DNA of 64,000 bases from assembly GCA_018257865.1 (NCBI GenBank), contig JAEUBA010000003.1, positions 372,001 to 436,000 on the forward strand, given 5' to 3'. A program made the translations under genes and the position numbers. Positions 1 to 11,146 of the stretch are shown piece by piece. The DNA comes from Stereocaulon alpinum (lineage: Eukaryota; Ascomycota; Lecanoromycetes; Lecanorales; Stereocaulaceae). The notes beneath the pieces were generated by a model, which did not search any database, was not told the DNA's origin, and saw only the letters and a program-made list of their open reading frames with translations. The stretch's first letter is position 1. Every line of letters starts with the position of its first letter.

Positions 1-606
1 GATTTGGAAGAGCGAAGCACCAAAGAGTCAGTCATGCATGTCACTTTTGAATCCTTCTAGGACTGATTCACGCCTCTCATTCCTTGCTTCAACTTGCTTC
101 CCATTGCTGTTCTCTAGCTAGCTCTAAGGAATGAGGCATGATCTTGCAGCTCGGTCAGTCATAGCTAGAAAGGTACGAACCCGCATTCTGCACCGAAAGT
201 GCATCTTTCAAACTCTTCTATGTGTTATTCCCTACCGTTTGCTGCCCTCTACGAGCAGTAGTTATGAAGAGCGGACGCTAAGGAGAGCCCTCTCTGCCAA
301 GAGGGCAACTCCTGGCGACTTCTTTCCCCGCGAATACCCGCTCTCGAGCCGCAAGATACGTAAAGCAAATTCCCAAGGATCTGTAAGCTGCATCGAGTCA
401 TCAACTCCACGGCGGGCCACTACGGTTTGAATTGGTGGAACGGGATAAGAGAGCAGTAGGGCTGCGATAAACTACCATGACTACGCGAATTCTTGCAGAA
501 AGGTTTGCCTCTCTCCATTCCTTTGCTTCTGATACCTGTCCTTAAGCTTGCCATTTACTGCTTTACTTGCGCAATCGTCAATTGTATTAGCTACAGTCTC
601 TTCAAG
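1..606. other. 5' flank without recognised gene
   Basis: No coding region with a recognisable product. The only longer open frame, near 131-430 on the plus strand, has no recognisable motif and stops 177 nt before the ammonia-lyase start. The segment probably holds that gene's promoter and 5' leader. Confidence 0.5.
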
Positions 607-1738
607 ATGGGTAGTATGGGAGAGCCGGATGTTCCTAAGCCGTGGATCGTGACGCCGCTGAAGGAGTCTTCTGCGCTTTCGAGGGCTGCAGGATGGTATG
701 AGCTTCTTCGCCCACCCTGCCTCTTCGGTCGCAGTACTAACAACCCACGCCAGCCGCATCTTCCTCAAACTCGAAAATCTCCAGCCAGCCGGCTCCTTCA
801 AATCCCGTGGCATCGGCAACCTCATCCGCCAATCCCTCTTAACCCATCCCACGCCCGACCAAACGCACTTCTACTCCTCCAGTGGTGGCAATGCCGGTCT
901 CGCTTGCGTGACAGCAGCCACTTCTCTCAATTGCCCTGCGACCGTGGTGGTGCCACTCAGCACTAAGCCGCTGATGATTGCGAAGATCAGAACTGCTGGC
1001 GCACATGAGGTGATACAACATGGCGCTTCATGGGCGGAGGCTGATAAGTTCTTGAGAGAGGAGTTGCTGACGAAGGATGCGAACGGGGTGTACGTGCCGC
1101 CATTTGATCATGAGGACGTATGGGAGGGCGCAAGTACTATTATCGAGGAGCTAGAAGAGAAGCCGGATGCGGTGGTCTGCAGTGTTGGTGGTGGAGGGCT
1201 GTTTTGTGGGATACAGATGGGATTGGAGAGGAGGGGATGGGGTGATGTCAGTGTCCTGGCTGTGGAGACTGAGGGTGCGGCGTCGCTCGCTAGTTCCCTG
1301 AAAGAAGGGAAGCTTGTGACGCTAGAGAAGATTACGAGCATGGCGACGAGTCTTGGAGCAAAGAGAGTTGCGCAGAAGGCATTTGAGTTGGGGCAGAAGA
1401 AGAGCGTGAAGAGTGTGGTGCTTTCGGATGCGGAGGCTGGGATGGGATGCTGGCGATTGGCGGATGATGAGAGGTTGATTATTGAACCGGCATGTGGGGT
1501 CAGTGTGGCGCTTTGCTATGATGGAAGGTTGAAGAAGTTGCTGCCAGGGTTGACGGAGGAGAGCAAGGTTGTTGTGGTGGTTTGTGGGGGATCGGATATC
1601 ACGCTTCAGACATTGTACCAATTTCGGGAGAAGTATGCGGAGGCAGAGATCATAGCTACCGATGATCGGGATGTCCCAAGCACGCTGAGTGCGCCGAACG
1701 GGCATGGCAGTGATCGTCCGGACGAGGGTTGTCTGTAG
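607..1738 (+). CDS. L-serine/L-threonine ammonia-lyase (PLP-dependent serine dehydratase)
   Basis: Catabolic fold-type II PLP enzyme that deaminates L-serine to pyruvate (and threonine to 2-oxobutyrate), probably cytosolic. Two exons: 607-695 and 754-1738, giving 357 aa. The 58-nt intron starts GTATGAG and ends TACTAACAACCCACGCCAG, a textbook branch point. Splicing joins the N-terminal PWIVTPLKES segment to RIFLKLENLQPAGSFKSRG. That stretch holds the PLP-binding lysine (SFKSRG, around residue 45). SSGGNAGLA is the substrate/phosphate loop, SVGGGGLFCG the tetraglycine cofactor phosphate clamp, and a late CGGS matches the family. Length fits the yeast CHA1/SDL-type enzymes. The ATG at 607 is the first in frame and gives the expected N terminus; starting inside the intron would lose it. 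The gene is convergent with RAM2. Serine versus threonine preference cannot be told from sequence. Confidence 0.93.
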
Positions 1739-1971
1739 ATCGTATGAAAAACAGCGAGCAGTGTAGTCGGTCTTGAGATAGCTCCAAGGTTTGATTTTGT
1801 TGGATTATCGATGGGAGTCGGCCACCCAACATTCCACACGTTCCTTGCGGACAATGAATGAGACAAGAATGAGGTAGCAATACCAGATGCTTGATGTCAA
1901 CTCCTATGATCCCTGGGTATCTTTCATGACTGCGCCTTTTTCGAATCCCGCAGGCATAAGCCAGAGGGCTC

Positions 1972-3037
1972 TCACGCGCCAACCTGTTCCAAACCAAGCA
2001 TGCTTCGCCTATAGTTCCAATAATTCTTCCGTATGGGATCGTATCTTCGAGCCAAGAGCTCTAATACCTTGCCTGACAACTCGGTTTTGTCCTCTTCAGC
2101 ATACACATCAGCCAGGAAGTCCAGGGCATGGCTGCTCCTGACCTCATCCTCCTTCTCCAGATCTGCAAACTGCTCTGCGAAACCCTTCATCCCTACCAGC
2201 CCCTTCCCTTGCTTTCTCACTATACCCCTTAGATAGTTCCACGGTGACTGGTTCTGAGGTGCCATCAATATCGCAGCTTTTGTATAATCGATCTCCCGCT
2301 CTATAATCCCTGGCTCTACCTGCGAATCTGCATCATTGTTCTTGATGCTATGCTTTTCAGGATCCGTATACCGTGCAAAAACAATAAACCATCGATGATT
2401 CCAAGCACTGTTATTGCGGACATCCGACTGGAGTAGTGATTCGACATATGGAAGCTCCGAGTCCCACAGGGAGAAGCGACGGACGAGCCATTGCCGGTAG
2501 GACCAGACATGGTAATTTTTGGCGTCTTTGGCGAACATGCGGGCAAGGAAGGAAATTTCGCTAGAGGGAAGGGTAGGGGTGTGGGACATTATGACTTGGC
2601 GGTGGTGCCTGGTAGGAGTAGAATTGAGCTCTATGATCATACTTGGACTGCGGGGGAGGTACCAGATCTGGAAATTCTTGTGGTGCTTGATGGCAATCGT
2701 ATTCAGCCATTCGAGCTCTTGTACGAGATTTTTCTGTAGCTCGAGAAGTATATCAGCTCTGTAAAGCCTGCCGTTCCGTAAGCTGCTCGCTTTTCTATTA
2801 CAAGGAACGTTCGATATACCAGACTGTGTAGTGGGCAGGGTTCATTTGGATGATATCCTCAGTAAGTCCAAGTACCCTGTCAGACTTCTCGTCTACTGCC
2901 ATGACGGCTCGGAGGTAAGACATCGCTTCACTGTAGTCCTCGGTGTAGGCGATTGCGGCCAGTGGGTTTGGGCCGCCATCATCCTGGGGTATAGGAATAA
3001 TGTCCTCCCACTCTGTGGAGTCTGAGTATTTCCCCAT
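1972..3037 (-). CDS. RAM2: Protein farnesyltransferase/geranylgeranyltransferase-I alpha subunit
   Basis: Shared alpha subunit of farnesyltransferase and geranylgeranyltransferase I, which prenylate CaaX proteins such as Ras and Rho GTPases and a-type pheromone. Three exons: 3037-2802, 2758-2663 and 2608-1972; 322 aa. The first intron (GTAATAG..TTTACAG) restores YIERSLADILLELQKN. The second (GTACCT..TACCAG) restores FQIWHHRQVIM; both are family-typical helix joins. PPTA repeats are visible in series: HYTVWYIER, NFQIWHHRQ, NYHVWSYRQ, NSAWNHRW, QSPWNYLRG and KNYWNYRR. The N terminus (WEDIIPIPQDDGGPNPLAAIAY) is characteristic of the family. Length agrees with fungal RAM2. Heterodimer partners (beta subunits) are not in this window. 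Confidence 0.95.
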
Positions 3038-3798
3038 TGCGTCTTGATATTGATATGGGAATATGTGGACATGAAGCTATGGTCACCTCAAAAGGATTTC
3101 GACCGTACCATGGTAAGTCGTAACAAGGGCAGGCCCAATCGTGCGCAATCCGGGGAAGTGCCAAGGCTTCGATGCCAGCCGGTAAAATTTCGGAGATTCA
3201 GCCTTGTCTAGAATATCGGGCCTGCCAAGGCGATCCACTCGAACGCTTGTTTTCATTTACGCGGACGTCAACTCGTATCTGCAGTGCAAGCCGTATCCCA
3301 CTGAGCTCCGAGAAACGTGACCCTTCGTACGGCGAGCTGTCTTGACAAGTCAGCGGGGACTCTCCCGACCAGACAGCCATGAAGAATATCAGCAAACTTG
3401 CCAGACAGGCGTCCAAGACGAGGTCCGGTGAAGAGCCAAAGTACGATAATCATAGAGAGAAAAGAGCTGGGAAAGCTAGCAATGAATACTGGTACCCTTA
3501 AATCCGACACCACCATACTCCGAGGTCCAACTAACTCGAAGACTTGCAGAGATTTCGTCTTGTTACAGTATAAAAATACAATCTAAGGCAACATGAGCTG
3601 AGATGGTACAAGCCTTGCACTGCAAGGCCTCCAGCCGACACATATACAAGAACAGAATGCGCTCGACCCGCATGGCCACAATGGCATTTTGGCCCCAGGC
3701 CTTGCCTCTTCTTTAGAAGCCATTGCACATACTCGCTAACAATCAATTCCATCAAAACGCGGCCATGTAGCACACGAACCGATTTTTTATAAGAACAT
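3038..3798. other. Intergenic region between RAM2 start and transcription-factor end
   Basis: No supported gene. It should hold the RAM2 promoter and the 3' end of the Zn2Cys6 gene. Open frames here (about 60-98 aa) have no recognisable motif. Confidence 0.5.
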
Positions 3799-5938
3799 TC
3801 AATCATCTGCCGCATACATGGACCCAAGACCCCACGCGTCCGCTATGTGCTTCAAAACAGCTTGAATCCAGTGTGCCTCCGAGGTTGGCGTTCCAGTCCA
3901 GGGAGGTGTAAAATGCTGCTGTGCGATCATCAAGGGAAACATCAGCAAGTAGGCGCCTCCGCAGCCATGCTTCTCGAAGAGAAGATGGTAAGGCACCGCT
4001 CGACAAATGTCTAAAGCTGCTTGACGTCGCTTCACAACGAGATCATCCGGAATTTTCGCACTTTGTTCTCGAGAAACGTACACCTTGGGCAGAGGCGATG
4101 GACTGGCGTCTGAAGAGGTGTTGGATGATAACCATCCCCATTCGATCTCGAACAAGATGCTGAGGAGACTAAAGAGAATCGTGTTGTACAAGGTATATTC
4201 TTTGGCACGGGGAAGATCGGGAAAATCTAGTGCGGATCCAAAAATCTCGAAGGGAAGTTCAAAGGATAAGAACGCAAGAGTAGCATGTTCAATGGAAGAG
4301 ACTGCAGAGCGATTGGCTTCATCCCATAACATCTTCCATTCCTGTAGCACACCGAGTTGCTTTGATAGTCGCTCATGGAGTGTTGTTATCCTGGATTGGT
4401 AGTCATGTGGGGAACGAGGAGCGAGAGCGAGATCTGTCGTTGACGGTGGAATAGCAAAGGAGCAGACTTTGGAAGCCTTGAGATCCGTACTCGGTGCCGA
4501 GGTAGCGAACGAAGCAATTCTCGCAATTTTGAGATGCTTTCGATCTTCAGTCAGTCCCGGAAGTGTACAGAAGATGTCCACGAGGAAATTCCAAGAAGAC
4601 TTCTCATTCGGCGCCAATGCCCAGGGTATGTTCGTCCAATTCGGCTGTTCAAGGAAGCATCGCGTACCGTTGTTCAAAGCTCTCGCTGCCTCAACATGGT
4701 GTGTATGTTAGCTTCTCTGTGTTAGAAGGGACGGGAAACTCAACCTACAATGATCAGCCGTACTGATTCGAATAAACGAAGCTCATCGGGCGATTGGTGG
4801 CGCCATGGCCCACGTGCTTCGATCAGACGACCTACACCACCAGCATGCTGTATCCACGCAGTCATTTGGGTGGAAGTCACAAACTACGGCATGTCAGCTC
4901 AAGGTTGATGTTGTAAAGCGGTGATGCCATGTAGCAGAAAGGATCCGCAGTCTTTGAGAAAGGATAGCAGAATGTCTCCACTGTTACGTGCGGAATGCAA
5001 GTGTCGCGACGTCAGAACGTACCTCGTACATAGCCAATGTGGTTGTGGAAAGAACGATCGAAGTTGAGCACACCAAGTCGGGATCCGTCAGGTCTCTTGA
5101 AAGCTTTCTCAGCGCTTTTCCGTACCATACGGCCGCCTGCTGACATATTTGATTTTGGTGGTGAATGCGGCCGTAAAATGCCATAGCCAATGCTGGATGA
5201 ATATGACGGTCAGCCTTTCTCTGAGGTGAACAGACAATGACTCATAAGACATCTTGAGGAAGCAAATAGGAAGCTGCACGAACTTTCTGCTCCCCAAAAT
5301 CCTCACGCAGCTATGTTTAGGCCGGTCACTGGGAGAAAATCACCGCCAACTATGCGTACCTTGAACAGAGTCGTCAGTCATCGGAGATCTCTTTTCGCAA
5401 GCACCTAGGATCGCTCCTCTTCCGATATCCACATGGACGAGCAGGTTATTGACCAGAAAGCTCGAATAAATCTCGTCTCGAATGGGTAAGGGATCCGGCT
5501 CCCTTAGCAAAGAGCGTGTTGTCAGCTCTTCTTGAACACTCTCCACAGACCCGGCGCTAGGCCTACGGCTACGACTGTGGCTGACAGGTAACATCTCAGT
5601 ACTAGGCCGGCGACTGGTGCTTCGGCTGGTAGTGCGGCTAATAGCCAACATGCCGCCCTCATTACCTGTTGTGTCCTCAACGTTGGAGGTCGAGCCTCCA
5701 CCTTGTGAAATAGGGGGCACAGGGGGACAGGACCGATCGAAAACGACCCGAAGTGGATGAGGATAGCCTTGACAATTATGGCCTCCTCTTTCGCAACGCT
5801 GACACGTGGGCTTGCCTTCATCTGGTTGAGAAGTCAGGTGTCTGGCTTTGACCATCAGGAGCGGTTAAGCTTACCACATTTGACTTTCCGTCTTCGGCAT
5901 GTTATGCAGCCTTTGCTTCGACCCGGGATGTTCACCAT
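3799..5938 (-). CDS. Zn2Cys6 fungal-type transcription factor
   Basis: Nuclear sequence-specific regulator of unknown target. Five exons by splice and frame logic: 5938-5875, 5821-5360, 5192-5023, 4883-4749 and 4689-3799; 573 aa. The first intron interrupts the zinc cluster. Splicing gives CITCRRRKVKC then DEGKPTCQRCERGGHNC, a complete six-cysteine binuclear cluster at residues 11-38. A Ser/Arg-rich linker follows. The rest resembles the fungal-specific regulatory domain: a DIGRGAILGACEK segment; SVQ joined to ALAMAFYGR; MTAWIQHAGGVGRLIEARGP; and RCFLEQPNWTNIPW. These last motifs recur in a large ascomycete regulator subfamily. The 167-nt intron (5359-5193) is the longest here. No adjacent metabolic genes suggest its regulon, and gene-poor DNA lies upstream. 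Confidence 0.88.
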
Positions 5939-8900
5939 ACTCTCCGCAATAAAAGCTGTTCTAGGTCGTGCTTCGTCAAATGCGACTCATTCAAGAGGTA
6001 ACAGTTTGATGCATTGTATCACTTATCGCTATCTCGGATTTCCTCGAAGCTGGCTATAAGTGTCTTAAATATATGAGCCTGTCGGTAGAGTTGGATGGGC
6101 ATATGTCCGTTGCTTTGTCGACGTTCTAATCTGGTCTCTGATAGGAGCCGGAGTTCCCATGATACCGCACTGAATGGAGGTCGATCTGCCGTGGCCAATT
6201 TTGCTTGGTGCTGCTCCAGTGACTGCGATACTGGTGCCTGAGTCTGTTCCATTGATGACGGGATCAACAACGAACACCGCCATTCTCACGAGCTGTGAAG
6301 TCTGAGGTACTCATATTGGGGCCTAGAGATACGTTGCTTGTCACGGACACCAATACCTTTCCATGGGTACTATCTTCAACCCTACCCGTTCGCGCTTTAC
6401 CGCTTGTAGTACCAAGTTGCGATAAGCGAGACGCTATCAACACAGCCTCATAACATCTCAATGCAACTCCAGGCCTCAGCCCATACATTTATTTTAGGTT
6501 CCGTGATTCTGTAAATGGTCTAATAACCGGTCTGTGCCATCATTGCGAATAATGCGAGGCTCCTTGATATATCTGCACATATTGTTAAGATTAAGCCTTG
6601 CAGCTGAGATTTCTGCGGCTTCTCCGAAGAACCCTAACCCGAGCCTGACAGGAGCTATTGGCTACGGACATAGTCTGAGAAATTACAACGGACCGCAACG
6701 AGCAGTCATGATTGCTCGATATCAATTTTACGACCCCAAAATGATCAGCTATCAGATATGCTTTAACGGCATTTTGTATGTACACCAGACCATTGTCCAA
6801 TTACTTCTGAATATCATAGTTGCAAACCCCGTGGCATACCTAGATCCCTGCGAGCATCGTCTCTATCCAAAATCTGCAATCCCCCATTGCTTTGATCCAT
6901 CAAAACCTCTCGAAGTACCCCACAGCCCCGATGTTTCCGTGACGGCAACTTTAGCCGAACGACCCGGCCTGTGAGCTTCTACGTTGTGAATGACTGCTCC
7001 TTGTCACTGAATGAGGCCGGAGCGATTGCGGATCAGTTGCATTCAAACGCAGCTCTGGTACATATCTTGTTGCAGCCTTGGGGGGCCCTGAAGCCACAGC
7101 CGTGTGGCAAAGACATCCCCGCATTAGCCTATCGAGCCGTTGGTTTCGAGGAATTCAGACGCATTTAGTGAATTTTCTTCTAATCTTCAAGCACACAGGG
7201 TCCAAGATGTGTCAGCCTACAGCATTGGATAAGCGGTAGCTGTAGGCAACCATGTACCTGTTCTGGGTGCATACCTCGCAAAGATGCCCACATTCATCCT
7301 TCTAAGAGAGCGCAGAAATTCTATTCCCAGCGCTGAGGCTGACTTGAGACATTTCAACTCCTGAATAGACTTCAGTATTTCCAATGGCATATGGCTTGAT
7401 GGCCCACCCCCCTAATCGATGCCTACGTCACCGATAGGTGGCAAAGCCGATGAATCAAGGCCTATTCAGAGGAATAAATATACCTAGCCTTTGAGATAGT
7501 GTTGATCAGTACTGGAGGCATAATACACACTACACGGCAACACTTCCGACGTTTCATACACTTCTGTAAGTACACACTTGGTCTATTTACACTCAGGTCT
7601 GCAGCTGCACGATTTATTGATACAGGCGCATTGTGCGAGGTGGACCTCCCGACTTCTAGGTCGGTATTGCATCGCTCCATCTACTTTAACCATCCTAACT
7701 GGGATGCTCACGTTGCGTGTAGTCCTTTGCCCTATCTACCTCCGTTCACGATGCCCCCACGGCGCTGCTTGGCTACTGGCCGGCCTCCACAAATGGCATG
7801 AGAGAAGAACTGCAATCAGTTACTTTTGATTTATCACCCTGTCCTATATTGTCACAGTGATTAGTATACCGAGCCAATTATGGGCCATACCTCCAATCTT
7901 ATAGTTGCTGAGCATACCACGAATACGATTACGAGACGAATAAGAGATCAGTGTGGTGGCCCATGGACGCCCCTTTAACGACAACTGTCATCTCTGGCTC
8001 TCAAAAACCCCTCGGCCGGACATAGCCGATAGTGACGACCAATTCATGATGGCCGGTAGCGGACCCTCCGCACCAGGCCCGTTCGTACCAGGCCTAAGTT
8101 TACTTGGCCAACCAGAACTTTACAATATAGTTGGTCCAGCCTGAGCAATTTAGAAGATGCGGAAATAACAGATAATACCGCATGGCTGCACAAAGAGATC
8201 GAGATTGATGGAAATTCAAGCCGAGGGCTCGTCAAGCGCCAAAGCTGACTATGCAGAGAAGTTTAGGTTAAGAATCATGCGCCCACAACATTAGGAGCGA
8301 GAGTCTTATATCGGTCGAGCACTCGGTGTATACGATAGAAACGGAACAGTCGCCGTATGCGAAGTAATTGATTTCTGCTGGGACGAGCCAAACCCGATCG
8401 CTTTTACACTCAATTGGAGCTTCTGATAGCAGAATGCAAGAGCGATCCTGTTCAGCAAGCGCCGGGTTGAAACAATCGTGTGCTTCAAAACCTTCACATA
8501 AAGATAAACATACACTTGAGGAAAGTAGAGAGTATCATCAGGAGCATCAGGGTCCACTCTGCTCTTGTTTGTATCTGTCTCGAATTAAAGAGAGACTTCG
8601 GAACGGCTATAGCAACACGCTCCAACGGAGAGCCAGACCCGGCAGTCTCCTAGTTGCTTCTCAGTGATGCCGACAGGGAGGAGTATACTCTCATCACTCT
8701 CCAGGGAGCGAATGTCAAATTTTGCCAGCGAGAGTCAATCCTACCTCTTTCGTCTCTCTCGAAGCGTTAGTAATTCCGAAAATTGCGCTGTCAACAAGTC
8801 TTTCGGTTCATTTACTGCTCAAGTGAGATAGGGTACACCGCAGAACTAATTGATACAGCTTTTCCTGACTGATTCTCATCAGCTCCATTCATGAAGCTTT

Positions 8901-9647
8901 GTAGTACTCATCGATGGTTCCAGCTATCGGCATGATCCCTTTTTCAATCCTGATAGGATCCATGCGCAAGAACAGAGGCAGAACTGCTCAGAGTGTTCTA
9001 TAAGCTGAATAATAAGAAGGTGTTACGGGCTGGGCCTAGGTGAGCTCCTAGATGGTACCAGCTCGGAGCATCCTATATATAGTGGTCTGGGGGCAAAGCT
9101 TTCGAGCTTTGCTTGTGCTCTTTTGCCAAGGCGAGGGCCTGTAGCGCAACGATTACGTACCCCAGAAGTGGCCCTGGTGGGCGGCCGCTGACGGAAGGGG
9201 CGTAGTTTAGCTGTCAGCACTTAATCTTACCATAGTGATCCAAGGCTAAGATTGAAGGGACAATACTATCGAATACGACAGAGATGCGTTGTCAAGCAAG
9301 ATGTGTGACGTTTGAGGCTGGATGGTCCGATATTCAGAACATTTGTGTTTGAGCAGGGTGAATATTGCATACGCTCGCTGCAGGTAAAGCCCACATTATG
9401 AGCAGGCTTGGTGTTCAGGACAGTAGACCTTCTTCTAGCTCAAAGGGAGAAGTGGGTGTGACGATCGAACGCGTGACGTCATCTCACGGAGCCCTTCGAG
9501 GCTGTGCGCCAAGCCTCCGCCGCGTTCTGCCTTTCGATGTGCCCACCTCGGGCTTCTCCGTCTCTGCAACTTTCAAACATCATGCAAGATGACTTGAGAC
9601 GTGCTACCCTTAGTTTCTACTGCTATGGAGTTCGCTTTCTTACACAG
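5939..9647. other. Gene-poor region (3.7 kb)
   Basis: No recognisable protein-coding gene on either strand. Open frames up to 146 aa (6534-6974, plus strand) lack known motifs, good start context or splice-joined neighbours. An LTR-like fragment lies at 9021-9163 and an F-box pseudogene follows directly. The region looks like eroded, non-selected DNA. Confidence 0.5.
9021..9163 (+). mobile_element. Possible solo LTR fragment (Copia-like)
   Basis: The segment begins TGTTACGGGC, a terminus typical of retrotransposon LTRs that start TGTTA and end TAACA. It carries a TATATATAG box near 9075 and ends at ACGTACCCC, where a matching inverted terminus (CCCGTAACA) would be expected but is missing. 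No internal retroelement coding and no clear target-site duplication are visible. If an LTR, it is 3'-truncated. Orientation and class are inferred. Confidence 0.3.
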
Positions 9648-10548
9648 ATGGCTCTCTCACACGGAATAATCCTTGAGGTAGTGAGATCATAAGATAAGAG
9701 CGATCTGAAGTCAGCACGATTGCTATCAAAAACCTGGTGCTTATGCGCCTCGGGCTACCTCTTCGATGAAGTATACGTCTCGTCATCGAAGGAAGAATTA
9801 GATGGTTTCGAAGCGGTAACGCAGCATTCCCTGCTCAGCGACTGCGTTCGTCGGCTTCGATATGATGGCGTATCAGGCAACTGAACGATTCGATCATGGT
9901 ATCCCAGCTTTCTCGGGCTTGAAGGGTTTCACTCTCTATCTTCAATCATACGGGCAACGATCCATACATACCGCCGACCTTTTCAAGCACATGTCTGGTC
10001 TTCCGAAGCTCCTGGCTTAAATGACTGACTTGAAACATCTAGAGCTGCGCCTCTCCCCTCACTACGAAGATCCACCAATCTGCTATACCTACGACCAGGT
10101 CTTCCCCGTAGATGTGCAATTGCTCCGGCTAGAATCATTCGTCTTGAAATAGTTTTCTACAAAAGCCACGGACTATATGCATGTTCTCCAAAAACGAGTG
10201 CCCAATCTACAGCACCTCGAGATTGGAGAGATCAAATTGCTCGAGGGTACCTGGGATAGCACCCTCGAATGTTGGAATCAGCTGAAGCGTCTATCATCAT
10301 TCAAAATCGAACACGATACGTATCTCTTTCATCATGGAGGAGTAATTTTCTGGATCGACAAGTACCAAGAGACATTTACGAGAATCTTGAGGCCTACGTG
10401 TGAGAAGGTGGTCGTCATCCCTGCCTTGTGGAAGAGCAGTCGGATTCTGAAGCTCATACGTTTCTGGACGACATGGAGCGCTTTGCAGATTTTGATTGAA
10501 TCCGGACATGTCTTGGGCTTCGTAGGCTACGATGGATGGCGAAGCTAA
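9648..10548 (+). pseudogene. Degraded F-box / LRR-like protein gene
   Basis: A conceptual translation in two frames reads as one fungal F-box-type protein. Residues HGIILEVVRS..KSDLKSARLLSKTW resemble an F-box. Then come GYLFDEVYVSS, TQHSLLSDCVRRLRYDG, FSGLKGFTLYLQS, MTDLKHLELRL and RVPNLQHLEIGE, the usual leucine-rich continuation of this family. It is broken by TAA at 9690, a +1 frame change between about 9870 and 9895, TAA at 10018 and TAG at 10150. Only the last part (10177-10548, 123 codons) is open. All three in-line stops are what CAA or CAG codons become after C-to-T change. The family is often multi-copy in fungi; no second copy is in this window. Confidence 0.75.
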
Positions 10549-11146
10549 CTTTGAGGCTGCGTAGGAATAAGCATATCGGGGAGGAATATCTCATAGATGG
10601 TTCGCATCTACGAGACATGGACTGTTGGGACTCTTCGAAATGTGCATGGAGGCACAGGATTGGTTTTCTGGTAGCGGAAATTGCCTGTTTGTATTGCGAG
10701 CAACCAAGAAGATCTGGGCGTCATAAATGCCAATAGCTCATAGGTGCAATAGTACATAGTACTACCCAACAACTCTTACGTGCAGCGGAGCGAGTACTCA
10801 AATAACTGGGGATGAAGAGATAAGTACTGTGTTGCTGTTACAGTCAAAATTCGGGTATCTGCCACAATCTTGCCAGTACCGAGCACATGGGCAATGATGC
10901 CAATGACTCGATGCTGAACTCTCTCATTCGTAACTGAGAACAATAGTGAAAACTCCTCGGCTTGTTTCCGCGTTGGCGCGCTGGTGCCAGAAATGGACTA
11001 GCCGTTGCTATGGACTGGCGGGGCAACGACACCAACCAGATATCAATATTGACTGTTCCCCCTCCAAACAAATCGAATCGTTTTCCAACAATCACACAGC
11101 CTTTGATTTGAGCCTACCGAGCCTTACCCAGTTCTACTTTGCACCC
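10549..11146. promoter_or_regulatory. Probable promoter region of the BRCT gene
   Basis: No gene seen. The last 200 nt stay open in the BRCT gene's frame but contain no ATG; the only upstream start-like codon is GTG at 10946. A GC-rich TTGGCGCGC element near 10972 resembles an E2F/MBF-type G1/S site, which would suit a BRCT protein, but this is only a motif match. Confidence 0.3.

Noticed and set aside
5109..5306. Extra exon inside the Zn2Cys6 gene
   Set aside because: It overlaps the long intron. Splicing 5360 directly to 5192 restores the conserved SVQ-ALAMAFYGR join, so no extra exon is needed.
6534..6974. 146-codon plus-strand frame in the gene-poor region
   Set aside because: No motif, no splice partner; expected by chance in several kilobases of non-coding DNA.
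7499..7829. Overlapping plus-strand frames of 83-100 codons
   Set aside because: Mutually overlapping, no family resemblance, no plausible gene structure.
10946..11146. N-terminal extension of the BRCT protein from GTG
   Set aside because: No ATG in the extension; first in-frame ATG at 11147 gives a natural start.
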